A model generated the notes under the pieces. That model searched no databases. It was not told the origin of the DNA and saw nothing but the letters and a program-made list of their open reading frames with translations. The translations under genes and the position numbers were made by a program. Source: Chrysochromulina parva (taxonomy: Eukaryota; Haptophyta; Prymnesiales; Chrysochromulinaceae). Taken from it: a DNA stretch of 36,614 bases. The stretch is from assembly GCA_002887195.1 (NCBI GenBank), contig PJAB01000167.1, positions 1 to 36,614 of the forward strand, in the 5' to 3' direction. Positions 1 through 10,106 of this stretch are shown here, in pieces. Each line of letters opens with the position of its first letter. The stretch's first letter is position 1.

Positions 1-1053
1 GTCGCCGCCTGGGAGGGCCGGCTCTACGTGACTGATCGGCGCGGCGACGCTGTCCACGTGCTTTCGGCGGAGGACGGCTCAGTGGTGCAGACCATACCCT
101 TTCTCATGGGGCGGCCGCACGGCCTCACTGGCATCTGCTGCGACGGCCACCGCGTGGTCGTCATCGACGAGATTCGCAACGAGCTGCATGTGCTCACGTG
201 CCTGCAGGCGGACAGCGAGCGCAAGCAGAACGCCATCGCCGCCGCTGGAGGCGACAAGTTGCAACAAGCCACGACGACGCGCTCAACACCTCGATGCTCA
301 ACACAGCGCTCCTCGAGTACGACGCCACGCGCCGGGGCCACCCCGCGCACTAGCGCCCCCGCCACGCCCCACGCGCGCACGCCTCGTGCCCACCCGAAGT
401 TGCCAACCTCAGCACCAATCTCAGCACCAACCTCAGCGCCAACCTCGGCACAGCCCGATACATCGAGCGGGCCATCGAGCGGACCCTCTGCCGCAGCTCC
501 GGCGTCAGCTCGATCCTTTGATGGTTCTCGCACACCGCGCATTTCGGACTCGAGCTGTGCGGCAGCAATGGCTCCTGCTGATGCTTCGCCGTTTGCCTCG
601 GCGCATATGATGTCCCGTCACCTGACAGCCACCCATACCACCGCCGAGTTCAAGTTCGATACCTCTGACCTCACCTTGGTCGGGCACGACCTGCCAGGCA
701 ACGACAACCGGCTCCTCGAGAGTCGCACCATCGAGATTCACACCAGCCCGCGGCACGTCGACGAGTTGGAAGCGGTCGACGGCGGCGCTGCGAAGCTTCC
801 GAGGGATGCGTCGACGAGCGCCATCGCACGAGAGCCATCGTCGGCACAGCTACCCACCGAAGCTGATGGCCAAAAGGGAGATGATGGCCGAGGCAGCGGC
901 GCCCATCTGTCGGCCGCCGCGTCGATGCCTCGTGTGCTCTCTCGCTTCAGGGTGCCGCTGCAGGCGACGCCACCCCCACCGCTCTTTCCACCCAGGCTCT
1001 CACAGCGACGGATGGCTGCGGCGAATAAACTGAAACTCGAAGTGGTAGTTTAG
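1..1053 (+). CDS. NHL/beta-propeller repeat protein, 5' partial, with low-complexity C-terminus
   Basis: The frame is open from the first base, so the true start lies left of the window. The first ~65 residues look like one to two NHL/six-bladed propeller repeats: LYVTDRRGDAVHVL, then a GRPHGLTGICCDG turn and VVVIDEIRNELHVL. NHL repeats usually mediate protein or RNA binding. After about residue 75 the protein becomes Ser/Thr/Pro/Ala-rich, with short tandem repeats (SAPTSAP, SSGPSSGP). From about residue 210 it is mixed and unrecognised, ending at a TAG. The sharp change in composition leaves open that an intron or the true end lies near position 210-260 and that the rest is translated UTR. 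The propeller part is fairly secure; the tail is not. Confidence 0.55.
   Translation, partial: VAAWEGRLYVTDRRGDAVHVLSAEDGSVVQTIPFLMGRPHGLTGICCDGHRVVVIDEIRNELHVLTCLQADSERKQNAIAAAGGDKLQQATTTRSTPRCSTQRSSSTTPRAGATPRTSAPATPHARTPRAHPKLPTSAPISAPTSAPTSAQPDTSSGPSSGPSAAAPASARSFDGSRTPRISDSSCAAAMAPADASPFASAHMMSRHLTATHTTAEFKFDTSDLTLVGHDLPGNDNRLLESRTIEIHTSPRHVDELEAVDGGAAKLPRDASTSAIAREPSSAQLPTEADGQKGDDGRGSGAHLSAAASMPRVLSRFRVPLQATPPPPLFPPRLSQRRMAAANKLKLEVVV
409..490 (+). repeat. short tandem 12-bp repeats in coding sequence
   Basis: About four imperfect copies of a 12-bp unit near TCAGCACCAACC encode SAP-T/I repeats. They are followed by two copies of a GAGCGG-C-CC-TC type unit encoding SSGP. Confidence 0.6.
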
Positions 1054-1348
1054 CGCGTTCTGCCCGGCCCGTGCGGTAAACCGTCAAGCCGTGCGCGGTG
1101 ACCATTCCCGGTCGGTGTGTGTTTCCGAACGGAAGATCGTCTAACGAGTAACGTAAAATTAAGTTCCCCTCTCAGTACCGATCGACACGTTTTCACTGTG
1201 CCAATGTTTATAGCTCGACACCCGAAGACACCGGTTTCACAGCCAATGTTTAAAATTCGACACCCAAAAATTCGACTCCCGGACACCGGACCGGCGTTTC
1301 ACAGCACCTCGCCCAGCCCCTTGACCTCGCCTTTCATAAGGCCCGGAT
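1054..1348. other. intergenic stretch with a duplicated ~45-bp motif
   Basis: No convincing gene is seen. Two related units lie here, each starting GCCAATGTTTA near 1200 and 1242. Each continues with a TCGACACCC block and ends near a CACCGG...GTTTCACA string. A related string occurs at 13181. It could hold the promoter of the downstream peptidase gene. Confidence 0.4.
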
Positions 1349-2208
1349 ATGCAGGTCGACAAAGAGCACGAGTACTTCACTCCGAACTCGACGGACGAGC
1401 TGATTGCACACAGCTTGCGGTGCGCCGTGAAGTTCGTTACCCAGCGAGTGATCACTGTTCTAACGGTTATCATCCTGTTGCTGTGGCGCAGAGATGGCGA
1501 CGTGATCCTGATCAACAAACGATGCACGAGCCTGCCGCCAGTGCAAGCTCTGCTGTGCTTCGCTTCAAAATACGGCCTGAGCGGTGACGGACGGCACGGG
1601 TGGGATCATGCCGCGATCGTGTACCGAGAACCCAAAACCAACGTCCCGATGCTACTCGAAGGCGGGCCGAAAGGAGTCAGCCTTCGAACTTTTGAGGAGC
1701 GTCTGATGCAAGGCACGGACCATCAAGAGGTGCTGCTTCTTCCACTTCGTGGCGCGGACGGCCAAGCTCAAAGCGATAAACACCAGAAGCTGGCCATTTT
1801 CGTAAAGGTCCACGGCAACCTCGACAACCTGGTAACGGCCAGCTGCTACTCTGCTCACCGGGAGCGCGATCGAATCGCACTAATCCACAGGAACTCGGGC
1901 TTGCTCGCACTCCCGACGGCTATGATGGTCTTGGAACGTGCTGTGCAAACGCATGGGCCGTGTATCGCGATTTGCGCTCCACTGTGCGGATGAGGGCTGC
2001 CACAGTAGCTAACGCGGCTAGCGCTGCGCCGCAACCTCCGGCCCCACCATGCCGATACGGTGCCCCTCTGGTTGCTGCCGCCCTACAGCAGCTGGGCGTA
2101 CTCGACAACCCCATCGATCAGGCCAGCATCACTCCCACCGGCATACCTCTATTACACCTGCGCCATCCTGCGATCTTCGGTCGTCCAGTGACCATTCGCG
2201 GGCTTTGA
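1349..2208 (+). CDS. permuted papain-like (YiiX/NlpC-P60 type) peptidase or amidase, two exons
   Basis: The coding parts are 1349-1831 and 1891-2208, giving about 266 residues. Exon 1 has a hydrophobic segment near residues 28-46, then a GDVILINK element and WDHAAIV with His at residue 87. This matches the family pattern of an early catalytic His followed by a beta strand. It continues with LLEGGPKGV and a VLLLPLR strand. Exon 2, in another frame, supplies YDGLGTCCANAW and later PPCRYGAPLVAAALQQLGVL (Cys 215), which resembles the late catalytic Cys-containing helix of YiiX/YaeF-like permuted enzymes. The frames join cleanly by removing 1832-1890. The hydrophobic segment suggests membrane anchoring. 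The substrate is unknown. The family call rests on motif pattern only; splicing is inferred. Confidence 0.5.
1832..1890 (+). other. predicted 59-nt GT-AG intron
   Basis: The donor is GTAACG and the acceptor CCACAG. A CTAAT branch-like sequence lies about 8 nt before the acceptor. Removal keeps codon phase (phase 0) and joins frame 2 to frame 1. The merged protein then carries both the His and the Cys motif. Confidence 0.55.
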
Positions 2209-2833
2209 TCGAGCGTGCAGTCCAGATGAACGTTACGCGACGGGCCGCCGCATCCGCGATCCAATAGAAGCGAAATTTCAAATTACGAAGGGCCCGGCGT
2301 GGCGGGCGGTGAAGTTCGGTAAAAGTTCGGTAAACGACGCTAAAGACTAAACGGCTCCGTTACTTTGTCCGTCGGTAGTCCCTAGGACTGCCTCCTGGCT
2401 CCTCTCCCTGCAGTACCGCGTCGTACCGCGAGCATGCGAGGCACAGGCAGCCACGGACCCCGGCGGCGGCGCGCCCGGGCAGGGCGGATCGACATCGAGC
2501 GCGCAAATTCCGCTTCGAACGGCACGTACACTCAGCGAAGATCACTACACCTTTTTCCAGAGTGTGACGTGCGGTGGGTGGACGATGTGGGTGAGCAGCA
2601 AGTTGTTGACCTAGGGTAGCCATGTCAGCATTGCGTGCCGCCAATGCCTCTCGTGCCTCCGGGCCACGGAAAGGAGATCTGTTTTGATCGACCGTTTTCT
2701 TGGGTCATCCCGCGAATAGAAATCGCGCCCATGGAGTGCGGCCCTCCTCGGTAAGTGGCGCGTTTGCCCACGTGCTCACCAGCTGCGGTCACCAGTTACT
2801 GGCAAGCGGGAGGAGCGAGAGAATGGGTCCTTG
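2209..2833. other. gene-free stretch between two 3' ends
   Basis: This lies between the convergent peptidase and aldolase genes. Short ORFs on both strands have no recognisable content. A perfect tandem duplication of AAGTTCGGTAA occurs at 2312-2333. Nothing else is recognised. Confidence 0.4.
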
Positions 2834-4117
2834 TCACTCGCATGGGTTTTTGTGCACTTTCAAGGCGAAGAATCGGTTCGAGAAGGGATCAGCGCACAAG
2901 ACGTTTGAAGGCGCTCGTCGCTCCTCGGCATACGAGAACTTGGGAAGGAGCACACGTTCGCTTCCGGGCGACGGGTGTTCCTCGTTCCACACGCCGAGCT
3001 GTGCATCCGCGTTCACACGCGCGAGCTCGACAAGGAGCTGCTGCGCGACGGCGACGTTTTCTGGCTTGCCAGCCCAGGCATTGAGGACGGGATCCTGCAA
3101 TGCACGCCCGTAGGAGAAGCTGAGTGCCCATGGCGAGTTGGGACATGCGCGCTGCAGCGCCTGCAGGTTCCGCGTGGCCTCCTCCGCGCCCATACCGCCA
3201 GAAAGGAAGTGGATGCCCGGGACGGCGGGCGGCACGGTGCGCTTCATCGTCTGCACGGTGTAGCGCGCGACCTCATCCTCGTCATTCTCGGCGAGGACCG
3301 CGTCCAGCCCGGGCAGCACCATGGATGGCTTCAGCAGCATCGCCTCGAGGATGACATCGTGTGCGTTGAGTGCGCGGAAGACATGGGAGAGCACTCGCTC
3401 GGACTCGTATGCAGCGCGCTCGACTGAGTAATCGCCTGGCCCGAGCGCCAACTCCGGCTCGACGATCGGCACGAGACCATGCTCCTGGCAAATGGACGCG
3501 TAGCGCGCGAGCGTCTGCGAATTATGCTGTATGGCGCGCTCCGAAGGCATCCCGTTTCCGATTTTGAGCACCGCGCGCCACTTTGCGAAGCGCGCACCTT
3601 CGCGATAGTACTGCTTGCACCGCTCAGCGAGCCCGTCGAGGCCTTGCGTCGTCGTCTCGCCGTCAGTTCCGCCAAGGGGCTGGAGGCCCGTGTCGACCTT
3701 GATGCCCACCAGGATGCCCTGCTCATGCAGCAGCTGTGTGAAGCGGATGCCACCCGATGTACTCTGATGCAGCGTCTCATCAAACATGATGACTCCAGAG
3801 ATGTACTTGGCGAGGCCAGGCGCCGCGTAAAGCAGCTCGCGGAAGGCGCGGCGGGACTCTTCGGTGTTGTCCATGCCAATGGTACTCAAGCGCTTGCCGG
3901 CAGTTGGAACGCTCTCGTCAGTCGCAAGGATTCCGTGGCCACGGCGCGAGATCCTGGCGGCTGTGGCCTTCATCTCGAACACGTACGGATTTTGGATCTC
4001 AAATTCTGACAGCATCGATATCTCGCCCAGCCCAGCTACCGTTGCACTTGCCCAGCTGGCTGGCGTTGCACTTGGGCTCCACATCCCTAGCATCGCCAGC
4101 AAGTAGCAGGCCAACAT
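2834..4117 (-). CDS. class I fructose-bisphosphate aldolase, probably plastid-targeted
   Basis: This enzyme cleaves fructose-1,6-bisphosphate to dihydroxyacetone phosphate and glyceraldehyde-3-phosphate (or the reverse) through a Schiff base. Visible family blocks are GHGILATDES, FDETLHQ, GIKVDTG, WRAVLKI, IVEPE and the active-site LLKPSMV with Lys 263 of 427. Also present are HFLSGGM and ALSFSYGRALQ. The ATG at 4117 gives a hydrophobic N-terminus (MLACYLLAMLGM) like a signal peptide, then ~30 residues before the enzyme core. This fits a bipartite presequence for a secondary plastid. An ATG at 4213 is also in frame but hides that signal. About 30 residues follow the usual end, and the protein ends in PCE rather than the family's C-terminal Tyr. 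It is head to head with RRP5. Confidence 0.92.
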   Translation of the reverse strand: MLACYLLAMLGMWSPSATPASWASATVAGLGEISMLSEFEIQNPYVFEMKATAARISRRGHGILATDESVPTAGKRLSTIGMDNTEESRRAFRELLYAAPGLAKYISGVIMFDETLHQSTSGGIRFTQLLHEQGILVGIKVDTGLQPLGGTDGETTTQGLDGLAERCKQYYREGARFAKWRAVLKIGNGMPSERAIQHNSQTLARYASICQEHGLVPIVEPELALGPGDYSVERAAYESERVLSHVFRALNAHDVILEAMLLKPSMVLPGLDAVLAENDEDEVARYTVQTMKRTVPPAVPGIHFLSGGMGAEEATRNLQALQRACPNSPWALSFSYGRALQDPVLNAWAGKPENVAVAQQLLVELARVNADAQLGVWNEEHPSPGSERVLLPKFSYAEERRAPSNVLCADPFSNRFFALKVHKNPCE

Positions 4118-4329
4118 CGGGGTTCGCTCGATCTCCCCTTTCGTCAACTTCCAAAAGAAGGTTGTCTGCACACCATATACGTGAAGACGTGGTCCACGCA
4201 ATCGGAGAGCCATCTCCCGCGGCGCATCTCATTGCAAGCAGAGGGACTTGCCTCGTCTTTCCGCCTGCACCGGGCTTTTGCCGAAACGCGGTAGCATCAC
4301 CGGCGACGTCGACTGTCGGGGTTCTCGTC
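4118..4329. promoter_or_regulatory. divergent intergenic region, aldolase / RRP5
   Basis: A 212-bp gap separates the two start codons, which read outward. It presumably holds both promoters. No TATA box stands out. Confidence 0.45.
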
Positions 4330-7300
4330 ATGGTGAAGCGCTCGAGCTCGAGCACGTCCACAGCCGCACCGAAAGCTCGGCGTACCCACGAGGCCGCCAA
4401 GCGAGCGCCGGCCGACGACGGCGCCCTCAGCCGCGAGCTCCGCCGCACCCTCGGCAAAGCCAACGCTGCATCCGCACCCTCCGCCTTGTCCTCCGCTGCT
4501 GCAAGCAGCTGGGAGACTGATGAGGCGGCGCCCTTTCCTCGCGGCGGCGGCACGGATCTCACTCCCTTGGAGTACAAGGCGGTCGTGCAGCAGGCGCACC
4601 AGGATGTCCTCTTCAGCGAGGCGGCTCCAACCAACGATGATGAGGCTGCTGGCGTTGCCGAGCGCCGAGCTGGTGGCGGCACGAGCTCCACGGCGGAGCT
4701 TGTGCGCGCGCGAGGGCTGAAGCGCCAGGACTTCGTCACGGGCATGCGCGTGCTCGGTGCCGTGAGCGAGGTGAGCTCCGACCGTCTGCTCCTGCAGCTT
4801 CCCAACCGGCACACAGGGCGCATCAACCGCAGCGAGGTGAGCGACGAGCTCCATGCGGCCATGACCGTGGACGAGGACGAGCAGGAAGGCGCGGGCTTCA
4901 CGCCGCCTGACCTGCGACGCATTTTCCGGCGCGGCGAGGTGCTGTGCTGTGCTGTGCTCCCACTCAGCTCGCGAGTGGGCGCGACTCCAACGCCAGAGCA
5001 CGGACTTCCACCTGTAGAGCTCACGTTACGGCTCTCCATCGTGCAGAAGGCGGCTCTCGCGCAGACGCCGCGGCTGCATCGGGGATGCGTGCTATGGGCA
5101 ACGATGCGCTCGAGCGAAGAGTACGGCTTCGTGATGCACACGACCTCCCAGGCCGGCGGGTTTCTGCATAAGACGAAGTGGGTGCCGCCGGAGAGAGTGC
5201 CATCGGAAGGGTTGGCGGCCGGCGGCGGTAGTGCTGCCGCCGACCCGACCGCTTCCGCGGCGCGCTGGCGACCGTACCTGTGCAGCGTGGTGAGCGGCGG
5301 CGTGCAGCAGCCGCGCAAGCCGGTGCAACTGGCCTCGGTGGGTGCCGGTGCGCCGCCGCTGCCGCTGCCTCAGGACACTGCGTTGCGCTTCGAGGCGCTG
5401 CAACCGGGCATGGTGGTGAGCGCGCAGATTGCGGGCTTCCTCGCCGACGGGCTGCGGCTCGTCTTCTGCGGCTACTTTGAAGGCACCGTCGCGTGCGATG
5501 CGCTCGGGGTGGCCATGCCCATGACGTCGCCCCAATGGGCCAAACGCTTCACAGTCGGCGCAAAGGTCAGCGCGCGCCTGCTCTGGGTGCTGCCAGCACA
5601 CAAGGCCGTTGGCCTCTCGCTGGTGCCGTCGCTGGTCGCGTGTATCCCGTACACGCCGCCGCGGCCTCTGGGATCGCTCGTGCAAACCACGACCTGCATC
5701 GTCTGTCCAGGCGGGGCACTCATCGTAGCCCACGCCGAGTCGGACACATCGGGCTACGTCTCGGGCGATGGAGCTGCGGATGACGACACCGGTAGGAGCC
5801 GGAAGAAGGCGCGCTCTGCGGCCGCGACAGAGGAGATGGGCGAAGGGGCGAGCGGCACACTCATCGGTGGCGCCTGGGTGGCCAGGAGCCAGCTCGACCT
5901 GCAGCCGCGCCAGAAGGCCGCGGATGCACTGCGCCAGCTCAAGGTGGGTGCGCGCCATCGCGGCGTCGTCATGGGCATTCGGTGGCTCGAGGGGCTCCTC
6001 GAGGTGAGCCTGCGCCCCTCGGCTCTCTCACAGACGTGGCTGCGGTACGAGCAGGTGGCGGTGGGGCACGTGCTCAAAGGGACGATTGCCCGCATCGACG
6101 CGCGTGGCGCACGCGTGCGCCTCGGCCGCGGCGTGTACGGCACGTGCGGCGCGGCGCACCTGACCGAGCGGCGGCTGCAGCGGCCTCAGGAAAAGTTCAG
6201 TACGGGGCAGGCGGTGCAGTGCCTCGTGCTCGAGAGTGAGCCGTTGCGCGAGAAGCTCGTCCTCTCGCTCAAGACGGCGCTCGTGACCTCGACGCTCCCG
6301 CGCGTCACCCGCTATGAAGACGCGACGCCCGGCCTCACGACGCACGGCGTGGTTGCTGCTCTGCGGCCGCGCTCGATCACCATCCGGCTGCTCGGTGGCG
6401 TCAGCGGCATTGTGCGTGGCTCGGAGCTCAAGGCTCGTTTCGGCGCACTCTGGGAGAGCGAACCAACGGCGTGTTATCGCGAGGGGCAGGTCGTCTCGTG
6501 CACGGTCATCTCGTGCGACCCCGCGCAGCGCAAGATGCTCCTAACGCTCCTTTCTGCCGAGGAAGCCGCCTCACGCCCCGCCGGCGCGCTGCTCAACCGC
6601 GCGGCTGCGGGCAAAAAGGAGACCACCGACAAGCTCACGGCCGACCAGCCTGCTAAGAAGCGCAAGGAGCGGCCCGGTGCGGCGGAGGCGGAAGCGGAGG
6701 GCGATGTGAGCTGGACAAGTCGGCTAGAGGAGGCCGTTGAGGGTAGGCACAGCCTCGCGACGGCGGTGGCGCTCGGCGATCACGGGCAGCTCGTGTGCCG
6801 GCTGGATCGGAAGGGCGCTGTCCGCGGCCGCATCCATATGACCGAGCTTGCCGACGTGGGGCGTGACGCCGTGCTGCCCACGACCGTGCCTGACGAGCCT
6901 ATCCACGTCGTGGTCGTCGGCCGGGCAGGGGGCTCTGTGGAGCTGAGCATGCGCCCAGCAGAGCTCGGCGCGCCGAGAGGATCGATGCCGGTGCCACGCG
7001 TCTCGATGAGCAGCCTCGCGGCGGGGCAAATCCACCCGGGCTGGGTGCGCGACGTCAGCGCAGAGGCCGTGTGGGTGTGCCTGAGCTATGCCGCCACTGG
7101 TCGCGTCGTCGCGATCGAGGCCTCCGACGACCCGAAGGTCCTGACCCGTCTGGCCAAACACTTTCGCGTCGGCATGGCCGTCACGGTGCGTGTGCTGGGC
7201 ACGGGCTCGCCGCGCGACGATGGCGGGGGTATCCAGCTCGATCTCTCGCTTCGGCTAGGTGCGGCCGCTGCTCCACTGCCCGCCACCTCGAGCAAGACAG

Positions 7301-8312
7301 CCTCGAAAAAGGGAGTGGCCGCAACCACGGCCAGCGCAGCTGCGGGCGAGCTGGCGGTTGGTGCAGTAGTCCCCGCCAAGATCGTTCGGGCGCGTCCTGG
7401 TCGCGGGCTCGACGTGCAGCTTGGTGCTGCGCTCTACGGCCGCGCACACGCGACGGAGATTTGCGACGAATGGGTGGCTGAGCCACTGAGCTCTTTCGAG
7501 CCGGGCCAGTTTGTACGTGCGGTGGTGCTGGCGGTGCCCGAGGCCGGCGCCACTGGCAATGGGGGCGGCAGTGGGATCGAGGTCTCGCTGCGTTCGGCCG
7601 CCGTGGCCGCGGCCCTGGCAGCCAGCGGCAAGAAGAAGCGCGACGGGCATGAGCGCGTCAAGGACGCGGAGCAGGTGGAGGAGGGCGAGCTCGTGCGCGG
7701 TTACGTCAAGGCCATCTCGGCCAAGGGCTGCTTCGTCAGCCTCTCGCGCACCGTGGACGGTTTTGTCGGGCTGCGCCATCTGTCGGACGAGTTCGTCAAG
7801 GTGGAGGCCGTGAGCGAGCTCGTGCCCGTCGGCTCGCTTGTGGTGGCTCGGGCGCTCCCTCGCAAGGGAGTCACCCGCGGCGCGCTGCCTCTCTCGCTGC
7901 GCCGCTCTGACGTCGAGGGCGGTGCGTATCTGGAGCCCGAGGCGTCGCTCACCTTTGACGCGCTGCACGCGGGCATGGTGGCCATTGGAAAGGTCAAGTC
8001 GGTTACGGAGTTCGGCATCTTCGTACGGCTGGATGGTTCGACGATAGACGCGCTGTGCCACAAGACAGAGGTGTCAGACCGAAAGGTGGGTAACTTGAGC
8101 GAGGCCTTCCCGCTCGGCACAGCCGTGAAGGTGGCCATCCTCAAAGTCAACCCCGAGAAGAAGCAAGTCTCAGGCTCCATGCGTCGCTCGCGCCTTGACG
8201 AACTTGAGGGCGACGAGGACGACGCGGTATTGGTGCGGGAAGAGCTGCGCCGCCGGAAGGCGACGAAAGTGGACGACGAGGACGAACACGAAGACGAGGA
8301 GGATGAGGAGGG

Positions 8313-8347
<35 letters not shown>

Positions 8348-9660
8348 ACGAAGACGAGGACGAGGACGAAGACGAGGACGAGGAGGAGGGCGAGGAGGAA
8401 GAGGTCGGCGATATGGACGACGACGACGACGACGAAGGCGAAGGCGATGGCGAGGAGGACGAGGAGGAGGAGGACGAGGAGGAGGACCAGGCGGAACCGG
8501 AGGAAGAGGAGGAGGAGGAGGAGGAGGAGGAGGGGACGAACCCCTATGGGGAAGACTTGCTCGCTCTTTTGGCTAAGCGAGCTGCCGCGAATGGCGTCGC
8601 CGCGACCGCGGTGCCCGTGCCACATGTAGCGCCCGCCTTGTCCGCCAGCTTCGTGTGGGACGACGACCGGAGCGCCAAGATGAGCGCCGAACAGCCAAGC
8701 CTGCTTGATGGGGCAGTTGAGGCGGAGATGGAACCAGCGGGCGGACAGACAAGTCGCAAAGGCCGGCGGGCGCAGGAGGCCGCGGCGGCGAGGGACGAGG
8801 AGGCTGCAATCGCCGCGCGCGAGGCGGAGCTCGGGAGTGCGCCACGTTCGGCTGAGGACTTTGAGAGGCTGCTCCTCGGCTCGCCCAACTCGTCGTACAT
8901 GTGGATGCGTTACATCTCCTTCCAGCTCAACCTGACGGAGATCGAGAGGGCGCGTCAGGTAGGCGAGCGCGCGCTGCGCACGATTGCGCTCACCGAGCAC
9001 AAGGAGCGCTTCAACATCCATGCCGCGCTCCTCAACCTCGAGAAGGCCCACGGCGACGAGGAGACGCTCGCCGCGGCTGTGGCGCGTGCGCTGCAGGGCT
9101 GCGATCCCAAGCAGGTCTACCTGCACGTCGCCTCCATGCACGAACGGGCTGGCGACGCGCTGCTCGCCGACGCGGCTTTCGAGGTCGCTGCCAAAAAGTT
9201 CCGCCCGCACTCCGATGTTTGGATCGCATGGATGACCGCTCTGATGGCGCGCGGGGTGCCGGCGCAAGCCAAGGCCATCCTGCAGCGCGCCGTCGACGCG
9301 CTCCCGCGGGCCAGCCACGTGGAGGTCATCTCCAAGTTTGCGCAGCTCGAGTTCCGCTATGGGCTGCCCGAGCGCGGTCGCACCGTCTTTGACGGGGTGT
9401 TGGCCAACTACCCAAAGCGCGTGGACGTGTGGTCCATCTATATCGACATGCAGCTGCGCCAGGCAGAGCCCGAGTCGACCCGCCGACTGTTCGAACGTGT
9501 CACCTCGCTTCGCCTCTCGTCGAAGAAGATGAAGTATTTCTTCTCGCGGTACCTCAAGTACGCACGCGAGTCGGGCGATGCGCAGCTCGTCGCGCACGTG
9601 AAGGAGAAGGCGCGTGCGTGGGTCGAGAGCGCCGCGGGCGACCGCGAGCCCCCGAAATGA
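4330..9660 (+). CDS. RRP5: RRP5/PDCD11 rRNA biogenesis protein
   Basis: Rrp5 is a large nucleolar factor needed for early pre-rRNA cleavages and assembly of both ribosomal subunits. The predicted length, 1776 residues, fits the family (roughly 1700-1900). At least eleven S1-type OB repeats can be read between about residues 125 and 1290. Examples are GMRVLGAVSEV, GHVLKGTIARI, GELVRGYVKAI and the canonical GMVAIGKVKSVTEFGIFVRL. A very acidic Glu/Asp tract (about 1293-1402) follows. The C-terminus (about 1505-1770) holds HAT/TPR-like helices, with SPNSSYMWMRYISFQL and HSDVWIAWMTAL, as in the Rrp5 tail. The ATG at 4330 (MVKRSSSS, basic N-terminus) is chosen because frame extension upstream runs into the aldolase gene. 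No intron is needed. Confidence 0.95.
8266..8535 (+). repeat. GAGGAC/GAGGAG simple repeat coding an acidic tract
   Basis: A purine-rich hexamer/trinucleotide repeat encodes long Glu/Asp runs in RRP5. It also creates a stop-free antisense frame that is a false gene. Confidence 0.85.
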
Positions 9661-10106
9661 GCACGGCTGTGCGTCGTGAGGAAGTACATGCACAGGCCGA
9701 TCGACGCGGTTCCGGCCGGTTCCACCTGCGGTGTGTTGTTTTCGGTACGGGGCTCGGGACCGGGTGAGGGGGCACAGCGACTCAGCCGAGCGTGGTACTG
9801 CGGCAAATTGTACGCGCCGCGGTGTGTCTGAGCCGCGGGGAGCGTGCTCGGACGACATAAATATCAAAAACGTAGTGCGGACCGCATCACTTGTCCCGGA
9901 CGGTCCGTTGTCGATAGACCTTAGACGCGTCACACGAGAATCGAGAAAGTACGGCGGGACGGACGCCGACGCGAGCACCCAACAGGCGCGACACCAGCTG
10001 CACACCGCACATAGGCGGCAGAGGGCCGCCGCGGCGCGCGCTTTCTCCCCCTCCCTCGTTGACGCGTCGGCGCCACGGCGCGGCGCGCAAGTCCGCTCGG
10101 GCGAGG
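9661..10106. other. convergent 3' intergenic region
   Basis: This is between the RRP5 and membrane-protein stop codons. Short ORFs are present but none has recognisable content. I see nothing specific. Confidence 0.4.

Noticed and set aside
3999..5318. 439-codon minus-strand ORF
   Set aside because: Overlaps the start of RRP5 and the aldolase promoter; Ser/Arg-rich with no recognisable motif.
8266..8535. Possible CRISPR-like or satellite array
   Set aside because: It is a coding purine-rich simple repeat without unique spacers.
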